Assembly (NCBI GenBank): GCA_029706075.1 | Contig: JAINUG010000307.1 | Coordinates: 62,001 to 126,000, forward strand | Length of the DNA stretch: 64,000 bases | Source of the DNA: Aldrovandia affinis | Lineage: Eukaryota; Chordata; Actinopteri; Notacanthiformes; Halosauridae | Direction of reading: 5' to 3' | Shown here: positions 13,039 to 26,267 of the stretch, one piece after another | Layout: each line of letters opens with the position of its first letter | Numbering within the stretch: the first letter of the stretch is position 1 | The notes under the pieces: model-generated | What the model was told of the DNA's origin: nothing | Seen by the model: the letters and a program-made list of their open reading frames with translations, nothing else | Database searches by the model: none | Program-made: the position numbers and the translations under genes

Positions 13039-16000
13039 CACAAATGCATACATTCAGCTGTTTTTGTTCAGTGCACTTTTGCTTTAATTTAATTGAGCGA
13101 AAACAAATCTAATTGTGCCTTTTAATTGCTTCTATTAAATCACCGCTTTGTTACAATTTATCAAGAATTTATATATTTAGAGTATCTGTGTATTACTCTG
13201 AACAAAGTTGTATCACAATAATCTAACTTTCACATTCGCTGAACAAGGTTGCACCACAAGAATCTAATGTCCACATTCTTTTTGCGTTAAGGTTTTGCAG
13301 AGGAGCAGTGCTTTGAGGCTCCAGGTCCGAATGAGTCACACTCCCAGCTGCTGCCAGCACTGTGATGGTCCTTCCCCCACTGGTGCCAGACAAGTCCAGA
13401 TCAGACCCAACAGGCTGTGGGTCAGGCTCAAACAACAACGCGCTCAAACCAGAAAGACATCCAGCCCTCATCGTGTGTTTTTCTGTACGTTTGTTGAAGT
13501 GCGGACAGGAGGGCTGGGTGCCGCCAAGCTTCCCTGCAACAGAGGCCACTTTTAGCGTTAGCCAGCTGCTGGTATTTTTTCGCATTCTCCCTCTCGCAAA
13601 AAAAGGGGAACAGTCTGTTCTGGGTTTTCTAGATAACCTTCTCTTTTCCACCTCTACTCTATTTGTCTTTCATTACAGCTGACTTCAAATAGCTTCCTCT
13701 GGAAACCTCAGCATGTGGAGGAACTGGATGCTGCAAAGTCAGACCTCCTGATCACATGAGACATCTTTATGGTTCATCAAAAGGGTAGTGAGAGCTCCTC
13801 TCTTTGATGTTGTTTTAGCGAAAGCCTCCAGCTCGCTTGGAAATGGATGTGATTCACCATTTTAATATGGTGCTGGTTCAAATTATCATTCTGTCAATGG
13901 CCTCGGCTTGAAAGCTCTGAATTATGCATATTTTTATGTAAGGTTGGTTATGACAGTATCTTTTTTATTCATAAGATCATAGTGCTATGCAAAGCAACTG
14001 AATGTATTTGGGAGGAAGCAGCCATTTTGTTTCCTTCTTTCCAGAGCATCAGTCCGATAGGGTATCACATGTATGTGCATGCCCATATTCCCATAGTAAC
14101 TGGAATGTGGTAGTATTCTGACTATGTATGCGTCATGTAAACACCCTACCCTGATTGCCATAACCCCGATTAAGCCAGTATACGATTATGAGAGACCTAA
14201 ATAAGACACCTGACATATGCCTGGAATATCAGGTCATTTAAACACCTTTTTCAGAATATTCCCTCTGAAGGAATATCAAATTACATCTGCACATGTTCAA
14301 TTTGCAAAGAATCTTGGGTCATAGCTAGCTAGCTAACTACATGATTTGTTCATGCCTAGCTACCAAGTCTGGAGAGCCGTCAACATGGCAAACAAAAAAA
14401 GCTTGCATTTTTGGAGTAATGAGGGAACCGATTAGTGTCTGTCAATAATGAAATAAATAAATATAATGGAATTCTTGGACAGAAGAAGAATTCTTGGAAG
14501 AAGACCTTTTCCGGAAAACAGAGTAGAGAAAATCATGTATGTCCTATAAGCTTATTCAGAATATGCTAATTACCATGCACACCGGGATAGTATAGAGGTC
14601 TACACGTTATGGACCATGTAAACAGCTTATTATCATTGCCTTTAAACATAGTCACTTGTAAAACATTGTGGGGGCAGGAAGTGGTCATAATCTCACAGGA
14701 CCTGGGTGGGGCAGTGGCCACAGCCAGCTGCAAGGTGAAGCAGGAGAAACACTGACGTGCTTGACATGGTGTTGACCTGGGCGGAGGACCATAGCTACTC
14801 ATCTACGGGCGACCTCTAGCACGCAGACAACCGCAGACGACCGCGTGCTTCCCGCCAGCTGCGAGCCCCAGCCCAACACCATGGTCCCAGACACTGGTCC
14901 TGTACAACTCCCTCTTCCTCTGACAGCACACACAGCTCTGAATGATACACACTGTGTGCCCCTAAAGAGACTAGCTGCAGCTTTCCGCCAATGCTCCACC
15001 ACCTGCTGTACGCGCAGGTGCCTTACTTCCAATGCCAACTGCAGCTCAACCGTGGGAATTGGAAACCCTGGTGAACAGCCACTGGAACAGGGCTCCAGTG
15101 CTGCCAGAAAGCCTTGTCCAGCTCACGTGAGCCTCTCCCTGGCAGCCGTCAGTGGAGACCAGAACGACAATGCGGTCGTTGATGGACAAGGGGCGAGTTT
15201 GAGATGATCACCCAGCTCAGCCACACAAGGGAGGGTCCACAGCAGTGGTCCATGTGGGGCGAGGTCACGAGACGTTCGTATGTGCGTTTGCGCTGGTGTG
15301 ACGGGGCTCTGTGATTTTCCTGGTCACCACAATGAATGAACTGTGTGTTAAGAGTGAAGAGACATAGTCGATTGTTTCAGGTCCTGGCCTTCCACAAAGT
15401 GGATCATTCACTCTAAACACAAACAAAGTCCTTGTCATCTGTGAGCTACTCTCTTGGTGGCAACAAAGCAGTACAGAAATTGTGTTCCTGAGTTAAATAG
15501 CTGAGATTCAGTGGGGCTACGGCAGTGAGAAGGGATTGTGTGGTTATGTCGCAGCCATGTACCTTGAGAAATCAATGTTAGCACAGTATAACACAAGCGA
15601 TGAATGAATGTCAAGTAGCATACTGTACCGTATAGTCTTTTGATTCAGCAAAGCGCTGGGGTCTTACTATCCTGGCGCTGGACCCTTAGCCATACCGCTA
15701 GTGCGCAAGCGAATGACTGAAGCGTCTGGGAATCTTGTTGGTTCCTTGTGTTAATAATGAAGGCGGCTGGCTTTATGATTAGATTATCCTTTTTCATATT
15801 TTTCTTACCTTGTTACTCAGAGGCCATGATCTCCTATAGGTCAGAGGTGAGAGGTCCAATCAGTGTGCCTGACCAAAACAAATAGCAATGCAAATACAAC
15901 AAAGAGCCAATAGGTACTTGGTTATGCTAATGTAACACATGGCTCCCAGGCTAGGATAATACTGTTGCACAACCCAGACTTCAGTTCATGCAAATGTTCA

Positions 16001-19000
16001 AAAACTGAAGGTTGGGAACAAACGACCCACCATGATCTTGGTTCACTCACTTGGCATTTTTTGCTAATGATTGTTTTTTTATTATTATTATTTTGGATGA
16101 GTGCAGTCAGTGTGTGTTTTATTGTGCACTTGCCGTAGCCAGAAAAGTTGGTGAGTCAGAGCAGGTACAGCCAATTTGAACTTGGTGGGCAGTGAAGAAT
16201 GTTTCTGTTCCCCCTGACAGCTGTAAAGCTCAGCACCGTTAAACGTTTACAACACAAAACATGGGGCCAGTTTTTCTCTGCTGCTTTTGCACCCCCCCTT
16301 TCCTAGTCACACCGATTGAGAAACGGCGGCTCCACAGCGACCTCATAAAGGTGCTACCTCTGGATGGCAGGGCTGAGTCAGAGGGGCGGAGGGTGAGGTC
16401 AGCAGACTCGCAGTGGGGAGGATGAGCTCAGCGCTCGTCTCCAGACGGCTACAGTAGCCGTGGTGCGCGGCAGGCTGTTGACTCACAGTAACGGGCAGCC
16501 ATGGGCGAGCTGTGGGCGCGAGGGGAGCCGAGCAGCCCGCAACACTCTGTGGAATGAAGCAGGTGGAACCTGGCGGCGGAGAACCAGAGGTGTGTGTAAA
16601 AAATAAAATAAAAGTTGCTTGAACATTGCTGAATGTGTAGTGTGGCAGCAAGGGCCTGCGGTTTATATTATAAGGCTGACTCCTCCTGCAGCACACAGAT
16701 CTGCTGTGTATTATAAAGCTTATCTGTGCTGCAGCTCATGGCCAATGGTAGAGGACCGGCCCTGAGAGGCACATTTAATTGGATTTAATTGAATGGACAC
16801 AATTGGTAATAGATGTATTTGTTCACATCAGTCAATCAATTTTTATTTGGCTTTTGCACAGCAAAATCAAGTACTGGGACCTCCTGTCTGACCCAGGCAT
16901 TACGATTTTTCGTAGATATTCTGCCGGGACCCATAATATCTATAAAAAATGTTCACGTCTGGGTCAGAGGGAGAGCTATGTCCTGCTGTCCATTAAGAAG
17001 AGAAGGGAAACCTAATCTTAAGACACCATTACAAACCCAGACCGCAAAGATCCTGTGCAGCAGTAAGTACTGTCACTCTCCATTGCTACCCCTGTTGGCC
17101 AAAAGATGACGCTCTTTCTCAGCTCTCTCTTCTTCTTTTGTTTTATTTAATGTCTTAAAGATTATCGTCACCTTACAATGCACAAGTGTTTTATTCACCA
17201 TTTCCAACTACAGCTGTATACATTTATTATACATTCTGGTATTTAAAAAAAAAAACCTTATCATTATTGTTTGGTGCAGATTTACACTGATTGTCTAATC
17301 TGAAACACTGGGCAAGATGTTTAGTGCCTGCTAATGTTAAACATTGATGTTTACTTAATATAATTTAGTCAATGCAATGCTCTTCCATTTTTCTGTTTTC
17401 AAAAAGTGCATGACTTTAATAAAATCAAGTTGGCATTCCTTTTCATTACTATTTTTCATTTAAAGAACACTAGCTCTACTTTCCTTGACCTTTGATACCT
17501 GATCTTACCACTTTGGCTTAAGGAACTATTTTCCCAATGTTTGCAGCAGATAATTATAGCTTTATCTCCGAAGACACAATTTGCCCATCACTTGACATGA
17601 ACTTGTCTCTCTCAGCCACAAGAATGCTTTGGTCTGAATACAAAACAGCAGTCTGTTTTGTGGGCCTCTGGATACAAGGTAAATTGAGCACATTATATAA
17701 GGACCAATCCAATAAGCAAGGTTTGGCTTCATAAAAAAATAATTTCTTTAGAGACTTGGGAACAACGAATAAATTATAAAACGTGACAATGAAACACCAT
17801 TGGCCAACAGCAAAGACAATGTTTAAGTCAGTGATTTGGCTGTGACGGTGAACTTATTAGTAGTTCCAACAACAAAGCAACAAGCTTTTTGTTTAAGTCT
17901 GAGCCAGGCATATAAGGACCTATAATCGACAGCCATTCTTCCCGCATGACCCTGATTGCATAATAGTAGAACATTTTCCCATTAATTATTTACATGCATA
18001 GTTCCTTTTGGGTGAAGGCTTACAATTGTGGGGTGTGGAATAAGGGAGGTCTTATATTGTTTACCATATATTGTTAATAGGACAACCTGCAAGTTTATTG
18101 GCCTGAATGATACATTTACTGAGATTACACTTTAAAGCATTACAACATTTCTGAGAGGAAAAACTAATATTTAATTCCTTTGTGATTCTAATTCTATACA
18201 ATAGGCAACTTATCACACATCAACCTCACACAGACACATAAAAAAAAACCATTTTGCAGCTTTCGAGGTGGATTTTGAAAAACGTAACATTTGTAGGTCT
18301 TTTTATACTTATATTTATATAATATTTTAAGATGTTCATCCTCCTGACAAATATTCTTCCTATTTTGGTCCATTTTGTGATAAAGCTATAAAAAAGTGAA
18401 ATAACAGCCTTTACCCCATCCAAATGTACTAAAACTTTGTTGAATGCGGTATCTGCTAGCCAGACTAATCTCCTGTTTATGATACAATATTCCAAGTTTC
18501 GTTGAAGTGTTGCAGATAAAACCTGCTTTCCATCAGCCAAAAAATGCAGACCCACAGCTATATGGACATCCTTCCTATTTCCTTCCTACCTCTCAGAGGA
18601 AAACATAGCTGATCACCAGGTTGTTTGTTAAATGATGCGACTGTCACAAATTAATACCTGGGACCAGACATTAACATACTGCAAACGCAACTTTCAATAG
18701 CATTATTGTGCACACTGCTCAGAACATTTGGCGAGCGTTCTTTCCAGAAGTGAGGAATCCGAATTCTATCTCCATCCCCCTGACCCACCTCAGCGATTCG
18801 TGGCTGCCGTTTGAAATGTCGTGTGCGCCGTCTAGCGGCCATTTCCCATAACCTATTAGAAATAAATTCCTATGTGATCTAAGCATTTTGTACATCCGTA
18901 AACTGAATTGGGCTAAAGACCCGTGGAAAATAACTACAGCTACATTGCACATAATGTTTTGTCATGGTATTTTGATCAAATATGCGTGATTTAAAATAAC

Positions 19001-19190
19001 AAAGTATGTACACTGGTTTAAAACCAATGAACGGTAATGTATGTGATTTCTATGGAAAACACTTAAGGGTTGTATTTTGTATAGTGTAGCCTACTCTCTT
19101 GATAACACAAGTTAAAGCATAACCTTTGCGATATCACTTTTAAACAGAGACCATACCATATGAAATCACTTTGCAAAAAAATATTGCTCG
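13035..19190. other. Gene-free stretch upstream of the inferred spsb1 promoter
   Basis: No convincing exon. Frames near 13223-13682 and 14799-15207 overlap on both strands in GC-rich sequence and match no family I know. Around 14130-14625, motifs such as catgtaaacaccc, catttaaacacc and catgtaaacagc recur and resemble an unclassified interspersed repeat, but I could not find matching ends. A GC-rich block at 16310-16590 is listed separately. The rest is AT-rich unique sequence. Confidence 0.45.
16310..16590. promoter_or_regulatory. GC-rich block with paired AP-1/MARE-like sites
   Basis: A CpG-containing block about 3 kb upstream of the inferred spsb1 first exon. It contains TGAGTCA (16374-16380) and TGACTCA (16479-16485), about 105 bp apart, both matching the AP-1 consensus. 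It may be an enhancer or a distal promoter; no transcript start can be assigned from sequence. Confidence 0.25.
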
Positions 19191-21320
19191 AATAGTACTC
19201 AGTCGAGTGCACTTGATTGATTAACTGCATTTTAAGAGCTGCTACGCCTGGTGAAATGTGGTAATCGACCGAGTGGTTTAGTTGGGAGGTTTAGCGTCGC
19301 AGCTGAGGGCTATTTGTACCACGTGACAAGAGAGATGTTTCTCTCGCAGTAGCAGCCATCATTTTACTCAACACAATCCACCCTAAATAAAGAAAGACGC
19401 GGGGAGATAAAAACGAACAGTCATGGACTAGCAGAGGAATTATATGGGAGTGATTATTATCTACTTTTTGCGCTTCTGTTTTTATTTACTACATTTTAAA
19501 TGTTACAGGTAAAGTAATGTTTCCATGTCTGTCTACCTTTTCTGCCATTCGTTTGTGGCTGTTCTAAATTGAGATATTTGTGATTCAACAAAACGGATTA
19601 CTTTGCCCAAGCCATTGGAAAGAAAACATGCCTTTTATTGTTAAGTTTGATGAGGGGGGTTGCAGTTTTCAACTTGCTTATTTCTTCGTACAGGTTCAGT
19701 TACCGCACTCACGTAAATAGGCTATAACCATGTGTATTTTGATAAATGTTGCTTTCCGAATAATTTTAAGGACGCTGCTTTTCTTATTGATCAATGCTTC
19801 GACAGTGGATTGTCATTTGTACGCTTAAAAGGGTTAAATCTGAATTGCACCGAGTATCATTTTACAATCTCCCCAAGTTTACGTTCGGTGCCTTGTTTAG
19901 GTTTTGTAAAAGTAAAGGAAGACGAGAGGTAAGGTTACATGTTCTTCATTGGTTGCACTGTAATCGAAGCTTGGACGATAATCATGGTCGATTACATTTA
20001 TCCTCCGACATCTATTTCAAACTTTTATGATGCTGCACGAAAACTAATGGTTTTTTAAATTGCATTTTAAACGCCAGATTTGGTTAAAAGCGCATTCAGA
20101 CAACCTTACTTTCGGTTTGGCAAAGCAGTATCAGATTGCCTTTTTGAAAAACGCTCGCCAATGCTTTGTACATGTTGGAGTTCGTGCTGAGTCTACATTT
20201 CAAAAGGTAACGTGTAACCTGGCAAGTAGCACTGGCGCTAAAGTATGTTGCAACAAAGAGTTGAAACAGTTCACACATTTGTGTATGTAGCCAATCAACA
20301 AGTATTCACTAAATGGCAGAATTGTACAGCTAGGATGATCTTGCAAGCAAGTTTCTAGTCGAGCATAGATCTGTTTAATTAGCAAGCTAGCTTTCATTCG
20401 GCAAAGTCGAGTGGATTTGGGGAGAAGTGTAGTTTGTATATAGGCTATGTGGTTTATTTCGAACTATTGTCAATGTTGAACTATGCATTGCAATGCCTAT
20501 AGCAATGCAATGCATGCTATAGGCTGCAATGGCGAGCAAACGCTTCAAGGTTTGTTTTCCCCGAACGGTTCTTTATGGTAACCAATAACGCATACATCTG
20601 CCTGTCATTTTTTAAAACAAATATTTAAGAGGTCGTTACATATCCTAAACTATAGGCTATATTTTCCATCGTTGCGCTTAAGTCGGTTACTACAAACGAA
20701 ACGCTCTACTTTTCTGTTTAAGTCGAACTGTAGTTCGTTCAGCTGTTGACATGCTACTAGGGTGCGTTCAATAATTAGCTTGGCAAATGCTGGTTTAAGT
20801 GAACAGTAGTATTTCCGAATCTTTTCGTTGGGGACGCCTAGATTTTTATTTTTTTTGGAGAACAGTTGTAGCCTACCATCCGTTGACAGTGAAGTATATA
20901 TTCATAAAGCCAAGAGTTGTCTAATTAGGTGGACATATCTAAACGCAGTATAGTCTACACGTGCCGCCAACTACCGATTGACGTTACAGCGGGTCTCCCG
21001 CAAACCATGCGACACATACCGCTCTGTTTCATCTGCAAAGATAAAATGCCATACACTCGCATAAAATGAGTTTCACCACGGAACACGATTAACGTGGCAT
21101 TAATCTGGATGAGGCGGAATAGGGCTTCTTAAGCAGCTCAAACCGGAGGAATTCCTAAATTGTTTTAGCAATTGACAATGTACCGGTTCATAAACCGTAA
21201 GGACAAGACTTGAATCCCCTGCACTGGAATTGATCACCTGGCTTGTGCTTGATGCCACGCGTGCATTGCTCATCCTTACGGCGCGTGGTAACAGAATGCT
21301 GGTGTTTGTCACTACTTTTT
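19190..21320 (+). promoter_or_regulatory. CpG-enriched promoter-like region of spsb1
   Basis: CpG dinucleotides are visibly more frequent here than in the flanking AT-rich DNA, and no recognisable transposon is present across about 2 kb, as expected of an unmethylated fish promoter. A CACGTG E-box lies at 19319-19324, just upstream of the candidate first exon. Assignment to spsb1 rests on strand, on the donor site at 19509, and on the absence of any other gene between here and the coding exon. Confidence 0.45.
19340..19508 (+). other. spsb1: Candidate spsb1 exon 1 (5' UTR); start approximate
   Basis: The stretch ends ACAG followed by GTAAAG at 19509, a good splice donor, downstream of an E-box and inside the CpG-enriched region. 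SPSB1 genes usually have a non-coding first exon, a long first intron and a start codon near the beginning of exon 2, which fits this arrangement. Two upstream ATGs lie within it: one is followed by a stop after two codons (ATG GAC TAG), and one at 19444 runs to the splice site. The transcription start is not determined. Confidence 0.4.
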
Positions 21321-24059
21321 CTTTGGATATTTAAAGTTGTGAATGATGACATCATTGAGTAGTTCGTGTGTTTTAAAGTAACCCATCAACTCTGACCAGT
21401 CTATAGTTCAAAGAGCTTAGATCAGGATTGACGTGAATAATTGGCTTTATCTGTTTTCAGGGACGTTTGAATTTATTGCAACATATTGTTTATGGAGTTG
21501 GTACCATCTTTTATGGTGGCAGAAAAAAAGGTGTGGGCCTCTTTAAAATGAGTCACTCAGTTTGGTACAAATCCATTCCAATTTGAGTAGAAAGTGCTAT
21601 GGGATTAGTACTTACCAATGTAAGTAGTTGTCTAACTACTTTCTAACAGCAATGCAGGTAAACCCTTGATAGTGCTTGGGTGTACTGCAATGGGCTCAGC
21701 ATTGGGCACATTTGGGTGCCATTGCTGCTTTGTAGCAGCTGGTCTGATGTACCGAGTCTCCAGAACCCCAGAGATGAATCAGCCTTGATGAGCAGTCCCG
21801 AGTTAGTCTGAACCCTGGAATGCGTCAGCATGTTGCCTTGGCTGGGACCAGGGCCGCAACCGTTGGCACAGGAAAGCAAAGGGGATGTCTTGAAATCCCG
21901 GTCTTGCACAGCTGACTTGTGGGGTGGAGTAATGGGGGGTGTATTCAGTTTTCTATGGAAAGTACTCTTGTAATACCTGGAAATGAGGAAGTGTGGTACA
22001 CAAAGTCTAGACAGCAAGACTGAATGAGACTGAACAATCACATATTCTAATAAGGTCATTAAGCCAGCACATGACTGTATTGTACTGAGTTTTGGGGGGA
22101 AATATGGCAATTGCTTTGAAGCTTGTCGATTGAAATTATGTACTTGAATGCATCACCAACTTCACACATAATGTGCATAGTATTGTGCTCCTAGCTGCTA
22201 TCTTAAACATGAATGCACATGAGCTATTCATAAGTCTCTGGTGTTATTTCTTATGCAGGTGAATGAATTAGGATTTTAAAAAAGAGCTTGTAATATAATT
22301 CTCTTTGAATTTAATGTTTTCCCTTCCCTAATACAGACAGATTTTTTAATAATCAATGTTACAACATTTCTGAGTATTAGACAATGTATGTTAAATTTGC
22401 ATTGTGGAAGGCTTTTAGGAAACAGTCAGATTGCTGGTGCTCAACATATTGACTGAACGTGGATTAAAAAATGTTAGGTGTGGTAACATTACAATATTGC
22501 ACTGCCGGAGTAGTTTGATCCATCTACTACATTTAATGTACAGTACAGCGGTTTGTTGGCTGTAGAGTTTTTTAAATTTGTATAAATGCTTGCTCGTTTT
22601 CACATTTATGATGGTCTTGGTATTTCTCCGTGCATCAGTATTGGTCATTTGTGAGAAGGCACCTGTGGAAGGTAGAGTACTGTACAAACTTGGTGTTTTA
22701 TTGGTCTCACGATTACAAAGCTCATTAGTGAGCATGCTGTTCAGATCGGGTATGGTATTTATAGACTGAGGGCTCGGAAGTACAATTATAGGGTGACCTA
22801 AGAGTGAGTGCAGTGGATCGGGTTCTGACATGACATGAACCATTCAGGCTGATATGGGGGGGATAAAAGGAAATACTTTACCTACGTCCTCTAAATTCTA
22901 TTAATCCACCTGATGGAAACAATTCGGACCTTCCTCTGTTTTTGTCATGCAGAAAATGCATTTTGGCTCTTCCATTGTGGCTGTGAATGTGACACCCAAA
23001 CATGACGGTGCAGAGGTGGATATGACCAGAGTACTTCTGTCTGAAACCTGCTACTATTGTCTTTGTGTGTACAAGTGAGGGGGGGTTCGTTTTCCAGCCA
23101 GCAAAGCAGAAGTCTGTGTGTTACCAACTCCAGACACACCGTTGACCCGGAAACACTGTTAAGTCTAGCCAGTGCAGCTGATAGAGGCCTAGGGACACTG
23201 TTATGTGCAGGTCTTTGTGGTGTGGGTTTGTTGCAGAAGGAAAAGGCTCCTCAAAAACCTCTCATTCCTAACATTGTGGTGGAGGCGTGTTTCTCCACTC
23301 TGCAGAATTAAAGGTGTTGTGTTAAATTTCAAAACGATCTGGTGGATATTACTATTAGGAGGTCACAGACTGCCTCTACGACAAATTTCAGTGAGGAATT
23401 CTGAGGAATGCAGATGGCGTGGCATGATCCTGAACCTTATTTCTGCCAACAACCTGTCCTGGATGCTTTTAGTAGTGTTTTGCACTTCTTCTGTCCTTTA
23501 CCTCTTCATGGATTTGTATTAACCGGAAATTAAGTGGTGTTTTGACAGCCTGTCTTGACTTTCAGACAGGTGTGCAGACACTGCATCAACTCAATTGCCT
23601 TCACATAGACCGTATCCAAATAACATTTTATCTATGGGAATTATTATACTATTGCCAATAATATTTACTAAATATAACTGAATGGATTATTCGTATAACA
23701 TTATTGCTTAAACGTCTTGCCATATTTTATGTTTGAAAGTTCAACACAAAAAGGTGACAAATTGCATTCCAAGAATGCAGATTGTCATACCCGTGACTTC
23801 CATTCCAAATTGAAAATGGGGCTTGCTTCGTTGCAGATTGTATTGAGATTTCCTGCTCCCTCGCCATCTCCTCTGTTTCGTTGACAGCTATGGAGTGCTG
23901 CCCAGGAGATGAAGAGGCCATACACGTGCTGTATATTCAGTAAACTTGCCTCCAGTGTAGTTCTGAGCTGGACTTTTCACACCCTGGTGTGCTTTTGACT
24001 GGCCTTGGTGCTCAATTGGAAATCGCCTGAGCACAAAAAAAGCTTGAGAGAGACTCTTT
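19509..24059. other. First part of inferred spsb1 intron 1
   Basis: After the CpG-enriched portion, the sequence is unique and AT-rich. A perfect-arm hairpin (GCATTGC paired with GCAATGC) occurs near 20487-20515. Open frames at 21643-22110 and 22415-22843 (minus) look random. No repeat family is recognised. Confidence 0.4.
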
Positions 24060-24418
24060 TTAAAATTATTTATACATTATTTTAGATTTTATTTTTCCGC
24101 ATTTTTCTCCCCAGTTTAGGAGCCAATTATACCACTTGTTTCATGTCAGTTATCCCCTCCCTCGTATTTGAGAGCTTGCTGCCGTAGTCCTGCGCGAAGC
24201 CGCCACAGTAACTCCGGTATACACAAGGGGCCACTCCTATACGCAGCAAGCACTTATCGGCTTCCTTCCCCCCACCCTGGGGCGAACAGCCAATTGCCGC
24301 TGCCTAGTGGCACTCCCGGCCAGAGCCGAAACCGACGCGACCTAGTGGAATTGAACCCTGATCGCAGTGGGCAGCATCGGACGTTCTATCGCTACACCGC
24401 CTGGGAGGCCCGAGAGAG
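24060..24418 (-). mobile_element. tRNA-derived SINE (family A), nearly full length
   Basis: On the minus strand it begins gggcctcccaggcggtgtag (A-box-like) and contains ggttcaattcc (pol III B-box) about 50 bp in. A long GC-rich body leads into a tail reading gtataattggctcctaaac, then ggggagaaaaatgcgg and A-rich sequence. The A/B-box spacing is that of a tRNA promoter, so the head is tRNA-derived. The tail is shared with the element at 58146-58475. Length is about 360 bp. Confidence 0.85.
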
Positions 24419-25014
24419 ACTGTCTTGACCGTGTCCATTGGTGAAGCTTAGGGAGTAAAGCACATTGTTTGGGTGGGGTTGATGTGGGGTGGGCAGGGGG
24501 AGAATCCAGTACTCTGAAATCCTACCTGAAATCACCTGCTCATCTTGCTTAACTAATGTAATGTCACACCATTGCATAGCAGTGTTTATCCTTTTAAAAA
24601 TGTTTTGTTTTTTTAAGAGGAAAGTGGTCAGAATGTATTGTCTGGAAATCTTGTCTCCTGGCTAGGAATTGCTTTTGTCTTTTGTGGTGTCTGGTCTGGT
24701 TTTAAAGGCCACCTCAGCTCTCTTCCTCCAGTTGTCTTCCAGTAATTGTGTTGTGAAAGGAAGGGTGTTCTCTGTCTGCTACACGCACATGCACGTGATG
24801 TCGGCTGGCTGCCTTTGTGGGAAAGCTCTCCTCCAGTTGGTAAAACTTTGCCCCTTTCTCACCGTTTGTTTATTGCCGAAACTGGAATCTATTAAATCTT
24901 ATCTGTAACGGACCTTTTCCTTAACTTTGAGTAAAACAATGTAAGCCAATAACCTTTTGAAACTCTGAAAGCATCATTTGGTTACTGAAATGTATGAAAA
25001 AAATAAATAATAAT

Positions 25015-25137
25015 AATAATTTTGGCTCATGCTGGCTTCCCCACGCACACGAGCGGGACTCCCAGCCAGAACCACGGCTGCAGTGAGCACCCTGCACTCT
25101 GGGCGAGTGCCTTTACCATTGCACCATCCGGGAGCCC
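25015..25137 (-). mobile_element. SINE head fragment (family C-like)
   Basis: On the minus strand: ggggctcccggatggtgcaa, an A-box-like start with a tRNA-like stem, then a body segment ggctgggagtcccgctcg typical of the same SINE group as 62211-62515. The 3' half is missing and the copy ends at an AAT-rich tract (25006-25020). Confidence 0.7.
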
Positions 25138-25849
25138 CTCAAGTTCCTTTGTAAGACAGAGATTACTCTGTTGAAAGGGTAGAACCTGTTGAGTCGTATT
25201 TTTTAATTTGTTTTGCTCCATGCCGTTGATTTGCAGGGTCCATTATGAGGAGAAGCTGCCTCTGATTTTGTTGTGCAGTTTACTTTCATAGGTGTCCATG
25301 CAGACAAATAAAATAAAGCCTGGTGGGCAAGCCCAGGTCTCCTTTTGTTTACCAGCTCAGGTTGGCATGGGAACAAAATAATGGGAGCCGTCTGCAGAAG
25401 CCGTCCCCCCAGGTCCACTGCCGCGCAGACCGTGTAGACCACGGTTTCAGACATGTGGTAGCTGTTAGCCTTTGAAACTATTTCAACCAGAGGGTTAGTA
25501 CTAATGTTAACACCGTTTGCCACAAGAGCTTGTTTGTGTCAGAATTGTTTTGGAAAACAGGTCTATGCCCCCCCAGACCAGAGCTGCGAAGGTGAGCAAG
25601 TGTGAGCAATTGATCTCGCGAACAACCGATTGGATGTTTTTACTCAACGCAGATTGTGAATAACTGGCTGTCCTGAGCGTCCACTGTTCCTGCCTTGAAA
25701 GGATCCACTGTGCCAAGAGTTTGGAAGGAGTTTCCATGACAACCCAGTGTTTATCTCAATGCTCGGCTCACTCGGTCATGCTGAAGGTACTTCTCCTTTT
25801 TTAATGTTTAAGGGGGGGGGGACTCTATGGCTTATTGCTTTCACTGACA

Positions 25850-26070
25850 AATTTGAAACGATTAGTGGCAATTATGCACTTATTCATAAAATGATTGAGC
25901 CGTGCTTAATATTGATCGAGCATTCTTTTGAGGGATTATTTAAACCGAGCTGGCTGAATGGAGTGAAAATTAACCTCGTCGCCAGTGTACCAAGTGTATG
26001 CAAATCTCATGGCCCTAACGAGGCAGATTCATTAATGTTTTGTGTGTCCGACAGAACCCTTTCCCTGCGG
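25850..26070. promoter_or_regulatory. Candidate conserved non-coding element, intron 1
   Basis: Unique sequence free of repeats, with an octamer-like ATGCAAAT (about 25997-26004) and several ATTA/TTATGC cores. It resembles developmental enhancers in composition; conservation is untested. Confidence 0.25.
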
Positions 26071-26267
26071 TTTTCCTCTTTAGAATAACCCAAGATGTGT
26101 TTATTGGAGACTGCTAAATAAGACCTTAATATTACAAACTACCAATCGGGTAGATCCTTGTGTGATTTTCCTAATTCGCGGGTACTTGTCTTGGAGGGCT
26201 ACAGTGTCTCTGGGCTTTGACTCCAGCCTGGCACTGAAGCACCTGCTCCAACTGATGAATGTCTCTT

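Noticed and set aside
14799-15207. Cysteine-rich open frame (plus) and antisense frame
   Set aside because: No recognisable domain, no splice or promoter context; paired long frames on both strands are expected in this GC-rich patch.
21643-22110. 155-residue minus-strand open frame in intron 1
   Set aside because: No similarity to a known family and random-looking composition.
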